A stretch of 64,000 nt of DNA from Plantimonas leprariae (lineage in GTDB: Bacteria; Pseudomonadota; Alphaproteobacteria; Rhizobiales; Rhizobiaceae), in NCBI RefSeq assembly GCF_008802405.1, contig NZ_VZDO01000022.1, positions 1 to 64,000 of the forward strand. Reading direction: 5' to 3'. The notes below the pieces were generated by a model, which did not search any database, was not told where the DNA came from, and was given only the letters and a program-made list of their open reading frames with translations. A program made the translations under genes and the position numbers. The first letter of the stretch is position 1. Each line of letters begins with the position of its first letter. Positions 18,615-26,997 of this stretch are shown here, in pieces.

Positions 18615-19552
18615 GCCGCCCCCGCCCGCTTCAGCGCGATCCGCTCCGCGACGCCGACCGCCGCGACCAGCAGGCCGGCCAGCACGGAGGCCGCGATCAG
18701 CGCCGCCCAGATCTGCACCGTCTGCCCGTAATACGAGCCCGCCAGCAGCCGCGCCCCGAGCCCGGCCTGCGCGCCGGTCGGCAATTCGCCGACGATCGCG
18801 CCCACCAGCGCCGCCGCGACGGCGATCTTGGCAGACGCGAACAGGAACGGCAGCGAGGCCGGCAGCCGCAGCTTCGTCAGCACCTGTCCCCGGCTCGCAT
18901 TGTAGGTGCGCATCAGGTCGAGCAGCATCGTGTCCGGCGAGCGCAGGCCCTTTACCATGCCGACCGTCACCGGAAAGAACGACAGGTAGGTCGAGATCAC
19001 CGCCTTCGGCAGCAGGCCCGTCACGCCGATCGAGGCCAGCACCACGATGATCATCGGCGCGATCGCGAGGATCGGGATCGTCTGCGATGTGATGATCCAG
19101 GGCATCAGGCTCCGGTCGAGGGTGCGCGACTGGATGATGCCGACCGCAAGGAGGATGCCGAGCGTCGTCCCGATCGCGAAGCCGAGCAGCGTCGAGGCGA
19201 GCGTCACGTAAGTATGGTAGACGAGCGAGCGCGGCGAGGTGATCCGCGTCTGCACCACTGTCTTCCAGAGTTCCGCGACGATCTGGTGCGGCGCCGGCAG
19301 GATCGGCCGATCCGACAGCATCGTGCCGCGCACGATCTCACCGAAACCCGGCTCCGTCCCGCCTCGCGCCAGCTTGTCGGCGACGGTCTGCCAGTTCAGC
19401 CAGACCGCCCCGAGATACCAGAGCCCGATGATCGCCGCGACGACGATCAGCACCGGCAAGGCCTTGCCCCCCATCGCCCGCCCGACGAACCCCGGCCCGG
19501 CACTCCTGCCGACCCCCGCCCCCGCCTCCGCGATCCCCGGCGCGGCGGTCAT
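18611..19552 (-). CDS. ABC transporter permease (BPD type), subunit 1
   Basis: 313 residues. Membrane segments start at about residue 33 (PVLIVVAAIIGLWYLGAVWL). The core is YVTLASTLLGFAIGTTLGILLAVGI, PILAIAPMIIVVLASIGVTGLLPK and the EAA loop DLMRTYNASRGQVLTKLRLPASLPFLFASAKIAVAAALVGAIVGELPTGAQAGLG. Partner of the permease encoded immediately downstream; together they form a heterodimeric channel. Confidence 0.88.
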   Translation of the reverse strand: MTAAPGIAEAGAGVGRSAGPGFVGRAMGGKALPVLIVVAAIIGLWYLGAVWLNWQTVADKLARGGTEPGFGEIVRGTMLSDRPILPAPHQIVAELWKTVVQTRITSPRSLVYHTYVTLASTLLGFAIGTTLGILLAVGIIQSRTLDRSLMPWIITSQTIPILAIAPMIIVVLASIGVTGLLPKAVISTYLSFFPVTVGMVKGLRSPDTMLLDLMRTYNASRGQVLTKLRLPASLPFLFASAKIAVAAALVGAIVGELPTGAQAGLGARLLAGSYYGQTVQIWAALIAASVLAGLLVAAVGVAERIALKRAGAA

Positions 19553-19561
19553 GCGCCGCCC

Positions 19562-20350
19562 TCAATCATAGCTGTGCCCCGCCCGCAGCCCTTCCCGCAC
19601 GCGGTGGGCGATTTCGAGGAAACGGGGGGTTTCGCGGATTTCGAGCGGGCGTTCGGTCCCCAGGTTGCAGTCGACGATCTCGTGAATGCGGCCGGGACGC
19701 GGGCTCATCACGACGATGCGGGTGGAAAGGAACACGGCTTCGGGAATCGAGTGGGTGACGAAGATCACGGTCTTCCTCGTCTTCCACCAGAGCTTCAGCA
19801 ACTCCTCGTTAAGCCTGTCGCGCACGATCTCGTCCAGCGCGCCGAACGGTTCATCCATCAGTAGAAGTTGAGGATCGAAGGCAAGCGCCCGCGCGATCGA
19901 GGCGCGCTGCTGCATGCCGCCGGAAAGCTGCCAGGGAAACTTCCGCCCGAAGCCCGCGAGGCCGACGAGTTCGAGCCCGGCCTCGACGCGGCGCTTCCGC
20001 TCGGCCTTGTCATGCCCCATGATCTCCAAAGGAAGGCTTACGTTCCGCTCGATCGTGCGCCACGGATAGAGCGCCGCCGCCTGGAAGACGTAACCATAGG
20101 CCCGCGCCTGCCGGGCCGCCTCCGGCGTCATGCCGTTGACGCTGATCGCCCCCGCCGTCGGCCGCTCCAGATCGGCGATGACGCGCAGCAGTGTCGTCTT
20201 CCCGCAGCCGCTCGGCCCGATGAACGAGATGAACTCGCCTTCGCGAACCGAGAGGTCGACGTCCTTCAGCGCATGCACCGGACCGTCGGCCGTCCGGAAC
20301 GTCAGCCCGAGCCCCTTCGCTTCGATGACGGATTGGCCCGCCGTCGTCAT
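19562..20350 (-). CDS. ABC transporter ATP-binding protein
   Basis: 262 residues of the SsuB/TauB type. Walker A GPSGCGKTT, Q-loop YVFQAAALYPWRTI, signature LSGGMQQRASIARALAFDPQLLLMDEPFGALDE and switch His in VIFVTHSIPEAVFLSTRIVVMSPRPGRI. Start chosen at 20350, where the ATG overlaps the stop codon of the upstream small gene (ATGA); Met codons 2 and 8 codons further upstream are also possible. Energises the importer made with the two permeases downstream. Confidence 0.9.
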   Translation of the reverse strand: MTTAGQSVIEAKGLGLTFRTADGPVHALKDVDLSVREGEFISFIGPSGCGKTTLLRVIADLERPTAGAISVNGMTPEAARQARAYGYVFQAAALYPWRTIERNVSLPLEIMGHDKAERKRRVEAGLELVGLAGFGRKFPWQLSGGMQQRASIARALAFDPQLLLMDEPFGALDEIVRDRLNEELLKLWWKTRKTVIFVTHSIPEAVFLSTRIVVMSPRPGRIHEIVDCNLGTERPLEIRETPRFLEIAHRVREGLRAGHSYD

Positions 20351-20718
20351 CTGCATCGCTTGATCGGCCCCCAATGCGTGCCGTCTTCGAGCGTCACCGT
20401 CCAGGCGTCGTTCTTCAGCGTCGCGCTGCCCGTTTCGTCGCCGCCGCTTTCGCCCTCGGTCTCGCAGGCGAGGACCAGCGCAAAGGCACCCTTCCCCTTC
20501 GCCGTCGCCTTCTTCAAGGCGCAGAACGCCGTGGACGACGTGATGCCCTCCGCGTTCAGGAAGAGGAAGTCGTCGGCGCCGCTGGATTCACCCGTCCTCG
20601 CGTAACGGCACCCGTCCTTCTCGCCGAACGTGCCGCCCGGAAACGGCTCGGCGGCACCGGCGGCTGTGGCGAGCCCGAGAAGGACGAAGAGAGCGGATAT
20701 TCCGCGCAAGCGTCTCAC
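20347..20718 (-). CDS. Small secreted protein of unknown function in the pydB-transporter operon
   Basis: 123 residues from a GTG that overlaps the pydB stop codon (GTGA). Signal peptide (RRLRGISALFVLLGLATAAGAAEPF), then a small domain with cysteines (GCRYARTGES, AFCALKKATAKGKGAFALVLACETEG, KRC) and a C-terminal GTHWGPIKRC. The four mature cysteines could form two disulfides. Tight coupling on both sides makes it part of the operon. Family not recognised; a periplasmic accessory to uptake is one possibility. Confidence 0.72.
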   Translation of the reverse strand: MRRLRGISALFVLLGLATAAGAAEPFPGGTFGEKDGCRYARTGESSGADDFLFLNAEGITSSTAFCALKKATAKGKGAFALVLACETEGESGGDETGSATLKNDAWTVTLEDGTHWGPIKRCR

Positions 20719-22163
20719 ACGCCCGCCGGAATGCCGGAGCGCTCGACGGGGCGCGGCGCGACGAGTTCCTTCCAGGTGGAGAGCGCCTTGTTCACCGGCG
20801 CGTTCGCCGGGCGCTCCACGAAGCGGCCGGAGCCCGTTTCGGCCCGCACGTCGCCGTCGCGATACGCCACCTTGCCCCCGGAAAGGACGATCTTCGGCAG
20901 GCCCTTCGCTTCGAACCCCTCGAAGACGTTGTAGTCGATCGCGGACTTCTGCGACGCCGCGCGGATCGTCTTCGTGGCGGCCGGATCGAACACCACGATG
21001 TCGGCGTCGGCACCCGGCAGGATCGCTCCTTTCCGCGGATAGACGTTCAGGATCTTCGCGATGTTGGTGGAGGTCACGGCGACGAACTCGTTCTTCGTCA
21101 GGCGCCCGGTATTCACCCCCTTCGTCCAAAGCACCGCGAGCCGGTCCTCCAGCCCGCCGGTGCCGTTCGGGATCTTGGTGAAATCGCCGAGCCCGAACCG
21201 CTTCTGCTCGGTGGTGAAGGCGCAGTGATCGGTCGCCACCACCTGCAGCGAGCCGCTCGCCAGCCCGGCCCAGAGCGAATCCTGATGTTTCCGGTTGCGG
21301 AAGGGCGGGCTCATCACGCGCCGCGCGGCGTAGTCCCAGTCGGCGTTGAGATACTCGCCTTCGTCCAGCGTCAGGTGCTGGATCAGCGGCTCGCCGAAGA
21401 CGCGCATGCCCGCCTGCCTCGCCCGGCGGATCGCCTCGTGGCTCTCCTCGCACGAGACATGGACGACGTAGAGCGGTACGCCGGCCTGGTCGGCGATCAT
21501 GATGGCGCGGTTCGTCGCCTCGCCCTCTACCTGGGTGGGGCGCGAATAGCCGTGCGCCTCCGGTCCGCGATTGCCTTCCGCCAGCAGCTTCTGTTGCAGG
21601 CTCGCCACCACGTCGCCGTTCTCGGCGTGGACGAGCGGCATCGCACCGAGCTCGGCACAGCGCTGGAACGAGGCGAACATCTCGTCGTCGTTCACCATCA
21701 GCGCGCCCTTGTAGGCCATGAAATGCTTGAAGGTGTTGATGCCGCGGCGCACCACCTCCGGCATCTCGTCGAACACTTGGCGGCCCCACCAGGTGATAGC
21801 CATGTGGAACGAGTAGTCGGCGCGCGCCTTGCCGGCCTTCTGGTGCCATTCCTGTAGCGCCTCGACGAGGCTCTGGTTCGGCGCCGGCAGACAGAAGTCG
21901 ACCACCATCGTCGTGCCGCCGGCCAGCGCCGCCGCGGTGCCGGTATCGAAATCGTCCGACGAGAAGGTGCCCATGAAGGGCATCTCGAGATGGGTGTGCG
22001 GGTCGATCCCGCCGGGCATGACGTAGGCGCCGGACGCGTCGATCGTCTCGTCGCCGGAAAGGTCCGACCCGATCTCGACGATCCGGCCGCCGTCCACGAG
22101 CACGTCCGCCTGATAGGAAAGGTCGGCGGTGACGATGGTGCCGCCCTTGATCGCGATGGCCAT
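20715..22163 (-). CDS. pydB: Dihydropyrimidinase (D-hydantoinase family)
   Basis: 482 residues. Opens dihydrouracil or dihydrothymine to N-carbamoyl-beta-amino acids. Amidohydrolase metal site: GGIDPHTHLEMPF (His-X-His), the lysine of FKHFMAYKGALMV that is carbamylated, LVHAENGD, YVVHVSCEES, and the late Asp of VVATDHCAFT. A strong GGGGAGGAGC lies upstream of the ATG at 22163. It heads the operon with the small secreted protein and the ABC importer. Equivalent names are hydA and hyuA; pathway context favours PydB. Confidence 0.94.
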   Translation of the reverse strand: MAIAIKGGTIVTADLSYQADVLVDGGRIVEIGSDLSGDETIDASGAYVMPGGIDPHTHLEMPFMGTFSSDDFDTGTAAALAGGTTMVVDFCLPAPNQSLVEALQEWHQKAGKARADYSFHMAITWWGRQVFDEMPEVVRRGINTFKHFMAYKGALMVNDDEMFASFQRCAELGAMPLVHAENGDVVASLQQKLLAEGNRGPEAHGYSRPTQVEGEATNRAIMIADQAGVPLYVVHVSCEESHEAIRRARQAGMRVFGEPLIQHLTLDEGEYLNADWDYAARRVMSPPFRNRKHQDSLWAGLASGSLQVVATDHCAFTTEQKRFGLGDFTKIPNGTGGLEDRLAVLWTKGVNTGRLTKNEFVAVTSTNIAKILNVYPRKGAILPGADADIVVFDPAATKTIRAASQKSAIDYNVFEGFEAKGLPKIVLSGGKVAYRDGDVRAETGSGRFVERPANAPVNKALSTWKELVAPRPVERSGIPAGV

Positions 22164-22419
22164 GAAGCTCCTCCCCGGAATCGGCTTGGTTGGAACCATT
22201 CAAGGGTTTCGCCGGAGCGCCGTCAACCGGCGTTGCTGCCGGAAAGAGCATGGGCGGAAAGCGGGCAGGCGTTGCTGTCGCAGTTGCGGGAAATGGCCGG
22301 CGCGATAGCTCGCCGCTTCCCTCGCGATACGCAGCCTCGGAGCTTGCCGAAACGCGGAACGCCCTCGATACGGGCGTCGAGCACATAATTGGCGCCCTGC
22401 CCGCCCCTCCGAAGGCGGC

Positions 22420-22725
22420 CACACGATACTGCGGCTCCTCGGGGCGAAGGCCGACCTGATCCACATCGACGCCGACCACCACTACGCGCCGGCGAAACGC
22501 GGCATGGAACGCTATCTCGAACTACTCGCACCGGACGGCGTGATGATCTGCGACGACCTCGGCCGCTTCCCGGGCGTGACCGAGGCCGCCAAGGAGATCG
22601 CCGAGGAACACAACCTATTTGCGATCAAACAGCGCGAGAAGATCGTGCTGTCACGGTTGGAGATCGCCGAACGGATGGGGTTAACTTCGGACGGCCGGCA
22701 CGATCGGGTGGCGACACAAGGATAA
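22420..22725 (+). pseudogene. C-terminal remnant of a class I SAM-dependent methyltransferase
   Basis: An open frame reads LIHIDADHHYAPAKRGMERY, then LELLAPDGVMICDDLGRFPG, which match the strand 4-5 part of Methyltransf_24-like enzymes (IDADH, APDGVMICDD). No start codon or SAM-binding glycine motif lies in front: the frame merges into unrelated sequence near 22420, and the first ATG (22504) is already inside the domain. I read it as a decayed fragment. It sits at the edge of an AT-richer patch. Confidence 0.65.
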
Positions 22726-22829
22726 GTCAATCTATCCCGCCTTATAGGCCTGAGATCGAGTAGAACTCGGCTTTGTCTCCAGGCATTTAGGGCAGGAAAC
22801 GCGATCTATCGCGATATCAAACCTTGCAT

Positions 22830-23327
22830 CTATTTGGCGATAGCCCTGAATTGCGGACCATCAACTCCTTTCACGATATCGATCCCTGCAAACGCGACGC
22901 TTTTCATCTTGCGCAACTCAAACTTCGTCGCCCACAGCGGATCGATATCCGCGCACTGGCGCACTGCGTGGTAGAACATCGCGAGCGCTGGGCCATAGAC
23001 GTCGAAATTCGACATACGCCTTATTGCGTGAAAGGTGACCTTGACGCCTCCATCGACCCCGATGACCGTAAGTTTCAGATTAGGCAAATCGTCAGCGGGT
23101 TTGTCGACCAATCCTTGCGATATATAAAACGTCTCAAAGTGATTCTTTTCGCCGTTGATGTCTTGCAACTCGGCCGCACTACAAAAGTAGTTTGTAGATG
23201 TTTCCATCTCCCGACTCGCATCGGCTGCCGTATCCCGATCCTTGGAACGACCACTTCCGTTCGCCCCATCGGCAACGTTTGAAGCCAAGAGCACAACCAT
23301 GGAGAAGAGGACGATAAGTCGCGACAT
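22830..23327 (-). CDS. Hypothetical secreted protein, base composition unlike its neighbours
   Basis: 165 residues with a signal peptide (MSRLIVLFSMVVLLASNVADG), then a Ser/Asp-rich linker and a domain with strands LPNLKLTVIGVDGGVKVTFHA and YGPALAMFYHAVRQCADIDPL, ending FAGIDIVKGVDGPQFRAI. Codon use is less GC-biased than the flanks, a sign of recent acquisition. No family recognised. It has no operon partner: the neighbouring small gene is 90 bp upstream. Confidence 0.6.
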   Translation of the reverse strand: MSRLIVLFSMVVLLASNVADGANGSGRSKDRDTAADASREMETSTNYFCSAAELQDINGEKNHFETFYISQGLVDKPADDLPNLKLTVIGVDGGVKVTFHAIRRMSNFDVYGPALAMFYHAVRQCADIDPLWATKFELRKMKSVAFAGIDIVKGVDGPQFRAIAK

Positions 23328-23417
23328 TTAGCTAAGCTTTAGAAAACTCTATGATGTGAACAGCATCCAACGCGAAATGGCCGCTTGGGATAAGAAATAA
23401 ATCTATGCCGCGGCTGA

Positions 23418-23597
23418 CTACTCATGGGCTGATCTGGAAGTACCACCGAAACGAGCAATGATCTCTCGCGCGCTATCCAGCGTCGATGCTCGCGCGCGTG
23501 CATGATTTTCTTTCTTTACCCATACTTCTTTAGGTTCGAATCCAAGCCTTCGAAGCTGCCGGCGCTCTGCTTCGGTCAGATCGGCAGGCTCTTCCAT
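23418..23597 (-). CDS. Small hypothetical protein (59 residues)
   Basis: Starts at the ATG at 23597 behind an excellent AGGAGG ribosome-binding site. Reads MEEPADLTEAERRQLRRLGF, then EPKEVWVKKENHARARASTL, then DSAREIIARFGGTSRSAHE. Highly charged, soluble, with an N-terminal helix. It lies 24 bp past the pydC stop codon, in the same direction, so it could be the last gene of the transaminase-pydC transcript. No family recognised. Confidence 0.6.
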   Translation of the reverse strand: MEEPADLTEAERRQLRRLGFEPKEVWVKKENHARARASTLDSAREIIARFGGTSRSAHE

Positions 23598-23621
23598 CGG
23601 CTTTCCCTCCTCATAGCTAAC

Positions 23622-24872
23622 CTAAGCCACGATCACCGCCGTTTCCACGACGGCGTGGAACAACACGTCCGCACCCTTCTTCGCCCAGTCCTTCGTGATC
23701 TCTTCGGCCTCGTTGTGCGACAGGCCGTCGACGCAAGGGCACATGATCATCGCGGTTGGCGCGACGCGGTTGATCCAACAGGCGTCGTGTCCGGCGCCCG
23801 ACACGATGTTCCGGTGCGACAGACCGAGCCGTTCCGCCGCCGCGCGGATCGCCGCAACGCATCCCTCGTCGAACGTCACCGGGTCGAAATGCCCGACCGC
23901 CTCGATCTCGAACCCGATGTCGAGCGCTTCGCAGATCGTCGCGATCCCCTTCTCGATCCGCCCGCGCATCACGTCGAGCGTTTCCTTGTCCGGCGAGCGG
24001 ATGTCGATCGTGAAGACCACCCGCCCCGGAATGATGTTGCGCGAGTTCGGATAAACCTCGACGTGGCCGATCGCGCCGACGGCGTTCGGCTGGTAGTCCA
24101 TCGCCACCTCGTGGACGAGTTCCGTCACCCGCGCCATCCCGAGTCCGGCGTTGCGGCGCTTCGGCATCGGCGTCGAGCCGGTATGCGATTCCCGGCCGGT
24201 CAGCGTCACCTCTAGCCACCAGAGCCCTTGGCCCTGCGTGACGACGCCGATGTCGATGCCCTCGTCCTCGAGGATCGGCCCCTGCTCGATATGGTACTCG
24301 AACAGCGCCTTGATCGGCCGCCCGCCGACAGGCTCGTCGCCCTCCCAGCCGATCCGCCTCAGCTCGTCGCCGAAGCGCTTGCCGGAGGCGTCCATCCGGT
24401 CCTTCGCCCAGCCATCCTCGTGGATGCCGGCGAAAACCCCGGATGCCAGCATCGCAGGGGCGAAGCGCGTCCCCTCCTCGTTGGTCCAGTTTACCACCAC
24501 GATCGGGTGCCGCGTCCGGATGTCGAGGTCGTTCAGCGTCCGGATCACTTCCAGCCCGGCGAGGACGCCGAGCACGCCGTCGTACTTGCCGCCGGTCGGC
24601 TGCGTATCGAGATGCGAGCCGACATAGACCGGCGGCAGCGACGGATCGGTCCCCTCGCGGCGGGCGAACATGTTGCCCATCGTGTCGAGGCCCATCGTGA
24701 GTCCCGCCGCCTCGCACCAGCGCTTGAAGAGGTGCCGCCCCTCGCCATCCGCGTCCGTCAGCGTCTGGCGGTTGTTGCCGCCGGAGATGCCGGGGCCGAT
24801 CTTCGCCATCTCCATCAGCGAATCCCAAAGCCGGTCGCCGTCGATCTGTAGGTTCGAGCCGAGCGCCGCCAT
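23622..24872 (-). CDS. pydC: N-carbamoyl-beta-alanine amidohydrolase (Zn-dependent, M20 family)
   Basis: 416 residues. Hydrolyses ureidopropionate to beta-alanine, CO2 and ammonia. Metal ligands are visible in GSHLDTQPTGGKYDGVLG, WTNEEGTRFAPAMLASGVF, FEYHIEQGPILED and SGAGHDACW. The dimerisation lid region contains GRESHTGSTPMPKRRNAG. The start at 24872 lies 5 bp after the transaminase stop codon. The same family includes allantoate amidohydrolase and L-carbamoylases; linkage to pydA, pydB and a beta-alanine-type transaminase favours ureidopropionase. Confidence 0.9.
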   Translation of the reverse strand: MAALGSNLQIDGDRLWDSLMEMAKIGPGISGGNNRQTLTDADGEGRHLFKRWCEAAGLTMGLDTMGNMFARREGTDPSLPPVYVGSHLDTQPTGGKYDGVLGVLAGLEVIRTLNDLDIRTRHPIVVVNWTNEEGTRFAPAMLASGVFAGIHEDGWAKDRMDASGKRFGDELRRIGWEGDEPVGGRPIKALFEYHIEQGPILEDEGIDIGVVTQGQGLWWLEVTLTGRESHTGSTPMPKRRNAGLGMARVTELVHEVAMDYQPNAVGAIGHVEVYPNSRNIIPGRVVFTIDIRSPDKETLDVMRGRIEKGIATICEALDIGFEIEAVGHFDPVTFDEGCVAAIRAAAERLGLSHRNIVSGAGHDACWINRVAPTAMIMCPCVDGLSHNEAEEITKDWAKKGADVLFHAVVETAVIVA

Positions 24873-24877
24873 GCCGC

Positions 24878-26224
24878 TCAATTCAGCGCTTCGAGGATGG
24901 GACGAAGCGTTTCGACGATCTCGCCGATCTGCCGTTCCTCGATGATCAGCGGCGGCGACAGCGCGATGATGTCGCCGGTGGTGCGGATCAGGAGGCCCTT
25001 CTCGTAGGCCTCGACGAAGGCCGCGAAGGCACGCTTCGTCGGCTGTCCAGCGATCGGTTCGAGCTCGATCGCGCCGATGAGGCCGATGGTGCGGATGTCG
25101 ATCACGTGCCGCGTGCCGCGCAGCGAATGGATCGCGTCGGCCCAGACCGGCTCCAGCGCCTTCGCGCGCTCGAACAGCCCCTCCTCCTTGTAGGTCTCCA
25201 GCGTCGCCAGCGCCGCGGCAGCGGCGATCGGGTTGCCGGAATAGGTGTAGCCTCGGAAGAACTCGATCATATGCTCGGGCCCGCCCATGAAGGCGTCGTG
25301 GATCTCGTTCCTCACGAAGACCGCGCCCATCGGGATCACGCCGTTGGTCAGCCCTTTCGCGGTCACGATGATGTCCGGCGTCACCTCGAAATAATCCGCC
25401 GCGAACGGCTGGCCGAGCCGCCCGTAGCCGGTGATCACCTCGTCGAAGATGAGCAGAATGCCGTGCTGGTCGCAGATCTCGCGCAGCCGCTTGAGATAGC
25501 CCTTCGGCGGCGGCAGAACGCCGGTCGAGCCGGCGACGGGCTCGACGATCACCGCCGCGATGGTCGACGGGTCGTGCAGCGTCGCGATGCGCAGGAGATC
25601 GTCGGCGAGCTCGGCGCCGTGCTCGGTCTCGCCCTTTGGATAGGGGTTGCGCTCCGGGTCGTGCGTGTGCCGCATGTGGTCGACGCCGCCGAGCAGGCCG
25701 CCGAAGAACTTGCGGTTGTTGACGATGCCGCCCACCGAGATGCCGCCGAAGTTGACGCCGTGGTAGCCGCGCTCGCGCCCGATCAGCCGCTGCCTTGCCC
25801 CCTGCCCGATCGCCCGCTGGTAGGCGAGCGCGATCTTCAGCGCGGTGTCGACCGATTCCGAGCCGGAATTGGTATAGAAGACGTGGTCGAGCCCGGTCGG
25901 CGCGATCGAGACCAGCTTCGAGGCCAGTTCGAACGCCTTCGGGTGCCCCATCTGGAAGGCCGGCGCGTAGTCGAGTTCGGCCGCCTGCCGCTGGATCGCC
26001 TCGGTGATCTTCGGTCGGCAATGACCGGCGTTCACGCACCAGAGGCCCGCGGTGCCGTCCAGCACCTGCCGGCCGTCGCTGGTGGTGTAGTGCATGTCCT
26101 TCGCGCCGACGAACATCCGCGGCGCCTGCTTGAACTGCCGGTTCGCGGTGAACGGCATCCAGAAGGCGTCGAGATTGTTCGTCTGGGCGTGACCCGTTTG
26201 GAGTGGCGTCATGTCGTTCATCAA
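24878..26224 (-). CDS. Class III aminotransferase, probably beta-alanine (omega-amino acid):pyruvate type
   Basis: 448 residues. PLP-binding features: TNSGSESVDTALKIA, GRERGYHGVNFGGISVGG, FDEVITGYGRLGQPFA and the Schiff-base lysine in DIIVTAKGLTNGVIPMGAV. The WMPFTANRQFKQAPRM start is typical of omega-amino acid:pyruvate transaminases. It would convert beta-alanine from PydC into malonate semialdehyde. First gene of the leftward transcript and divergent from rutR, with an operator-like palindrome between them. Either of two adjacent Met codons may be the start. Confidence 0.9.
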   Translation of the reverse strand: MMNDMTPLQTGHAQTNNLDAFWMPFTANRQFKQAPRMFVGAKDMHYTTSDGRQVLDGTAGLWCVNAGHCRPKITEAIQRQAAELDYAPAFQMGHPKAFELASKLVSIAPTGLDHVFYTNSGSESVDTALKIALAYQRAIGQGARQRLIGRERGYHGVNFGGISVGGIVNNRKFFGGLLGGVDHMRHTHDPERNPYPKGETEHGAELADDLLRIATLHDPSTIAAVIVEPVAGSTGVLPPPKGYLKRLREICDQHGILLIFDEVITGYGRLGQPFAADYFEVTPDIIVTAKGLTNGVIPMGAVFVRNEIHDAFMGGPEHMIEFFRGYTYSGNPIAAAAALATLETYKEEGLFERAKALEPVWADAIHSLRGTRHVIDIRTIGLIGAIELEPIAGQPTKRAFAAFVEAYEKGLLIRTTGDIIALSPPLIIEERQIGEIVETLRPILEALN

Positions 26225-26275
26225 GGCTGCCTCCGAAGGGAACCCGCGCCGAGATCGGCGGCCTGCACCGATTTC

Positions 26276-26291
26276 TTGACTGGCCGGTCAA
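26276..26291. promoter_or_regulatory. RutR-type operator between the transaminase gene and rutR
   Basis: TTGACTGGCCGGTCAA, a near-perfect dyad in which the arms TTGAC and GTCAA are spaced by 6 bp. The known RutR consensus in Escherichia coli is TTGACCANNTGGTCAA. It is 52 bp before the transaminase start and 56 bp before the rutR start, well placed to control both directions. A further half-site (GGTCAA) lies near 26319. Confidence 0.72.
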
Positions 26292-26346
26292 ATCTGAGGC
26301 TAGAAGGGTGCCGGAAACCGGTCAAGCGGACTGAAGGGCAAGGGGT

Positions 26347-26997
26347 ATGGACGCGAAAGTCGGCGGCGGCATTCCGCCCTTCGCCTCGACGCGCATTCAA
26401 GGCCGCAACCGCGCGCTGATCCTCGACGCGGCGCTCGCCGTCTTCGCCGCGCACGGCTTTCGCGGCGCGACGATCGACCGGATCGCGGCTGAGGCCGGCA
26501 TGTCGAAGCCGAACGTCCTCTACTATTTCCGCCGCAAGCAGGACATCTACGAGGCCGTCTTGGAGACGACGTTGGACGCGTGGCTGGCGCCGCTCGAAGC
26601 GCTCGACCCCACCGGCGAACCGGTGGAAGAACTCCGCCGCTACATCTCCGCGAAGCTTGCCATGTCGGCCGAGCGGCCGGAAGCGTCGCGCCTTTTCATG
26701 GGCGAGGTGCTGACCGGCGCGCCGGTGATCGGCCCGTTCCTGCAAACCCGGCTGCGGGCGCTCGTCGACAGCAAAGCGGCGGTGATCCGAGGCTGGATCG
26801 CGGCCGGCCGGCTCGCGCCCGTCGATCCCGTGCATCTCGTCTTCGCGATCTGGGCGACGACCCAGCACTACGCCGACTTCGACGCGCAGATCCGCGCCTT
26901 GCTCGGCTCGTCGGAGGTCGACGATGTCGGCTTCCGCGACGAGGCGGCGAAGGCCGTGCTGACGATCATACTCGACGGCGTGAGGCCGCGCGGATAG
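26347..26997 (+). CDS. rutR: TetR-family regulator, RutR-like
   Basis: 216 residues. The N-terminal TetR HTH reads IQGRNRALILDAALAVFAAHGFRGATIDRIAAEAGMSKPNVLYYFRRKQDIYEAVL, very close to RutR (MSKPNVLYYF). The C-terminal ligand domain includes RPEASRLFMGEVLTGAPVIGPFL and FAIWATTQHYADFDAQI. In E. coli RutR is released from DNA by uracil. Position inside the pyd region and the adjacent palindrome support pyrimidine control. Its last 32 bp overlap the convergent HPP-family gene. Confidence 0.87.
   Translation: MDAKVGGGIPPFASTRIQGRNRALILDAALAVFAAHGFRGATIDRIAAEAGMSKPNVLYYFRRKQDIYEAVLETTLDAWLAPLEALDPTGEPVEELRRYISAKLAMSAERPEASRLFMGEVLTGAPVIGPFLQTRLRALVDSKAAVIRGWIAAGRLAPVDPVHLVFAIWATTQHYADFDAQIRALLGSSEVDDVGFRDEAAKAVLTIILDGVRPRG

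Noticed and set aside
22187-22198. TGGTTGGAACCA dyad 24 bp before the pydB start, considered as a RutR site
   Set aside because: It lacks the TTGAC-N6-GTCAA layout seen at the two other sites and overlaps the leader; too short to call an operator.
20719-22482. Long open frame antisense-like to pydB codons, running into the small secreted protein frame
   Set aside because: It is an alternative frame of the pydB coding region, Arg/Gly-rich with no domains; only its last 123 codons form a real gene with its own GTG start.
24873-26291. Upstream extension that would fuse pydC with an 470-residue N-terminal region
   Set aside because: The extension is a shifted frame of the transaminase gene; the true pydC start is at 24872, after the transaminase stop codon.
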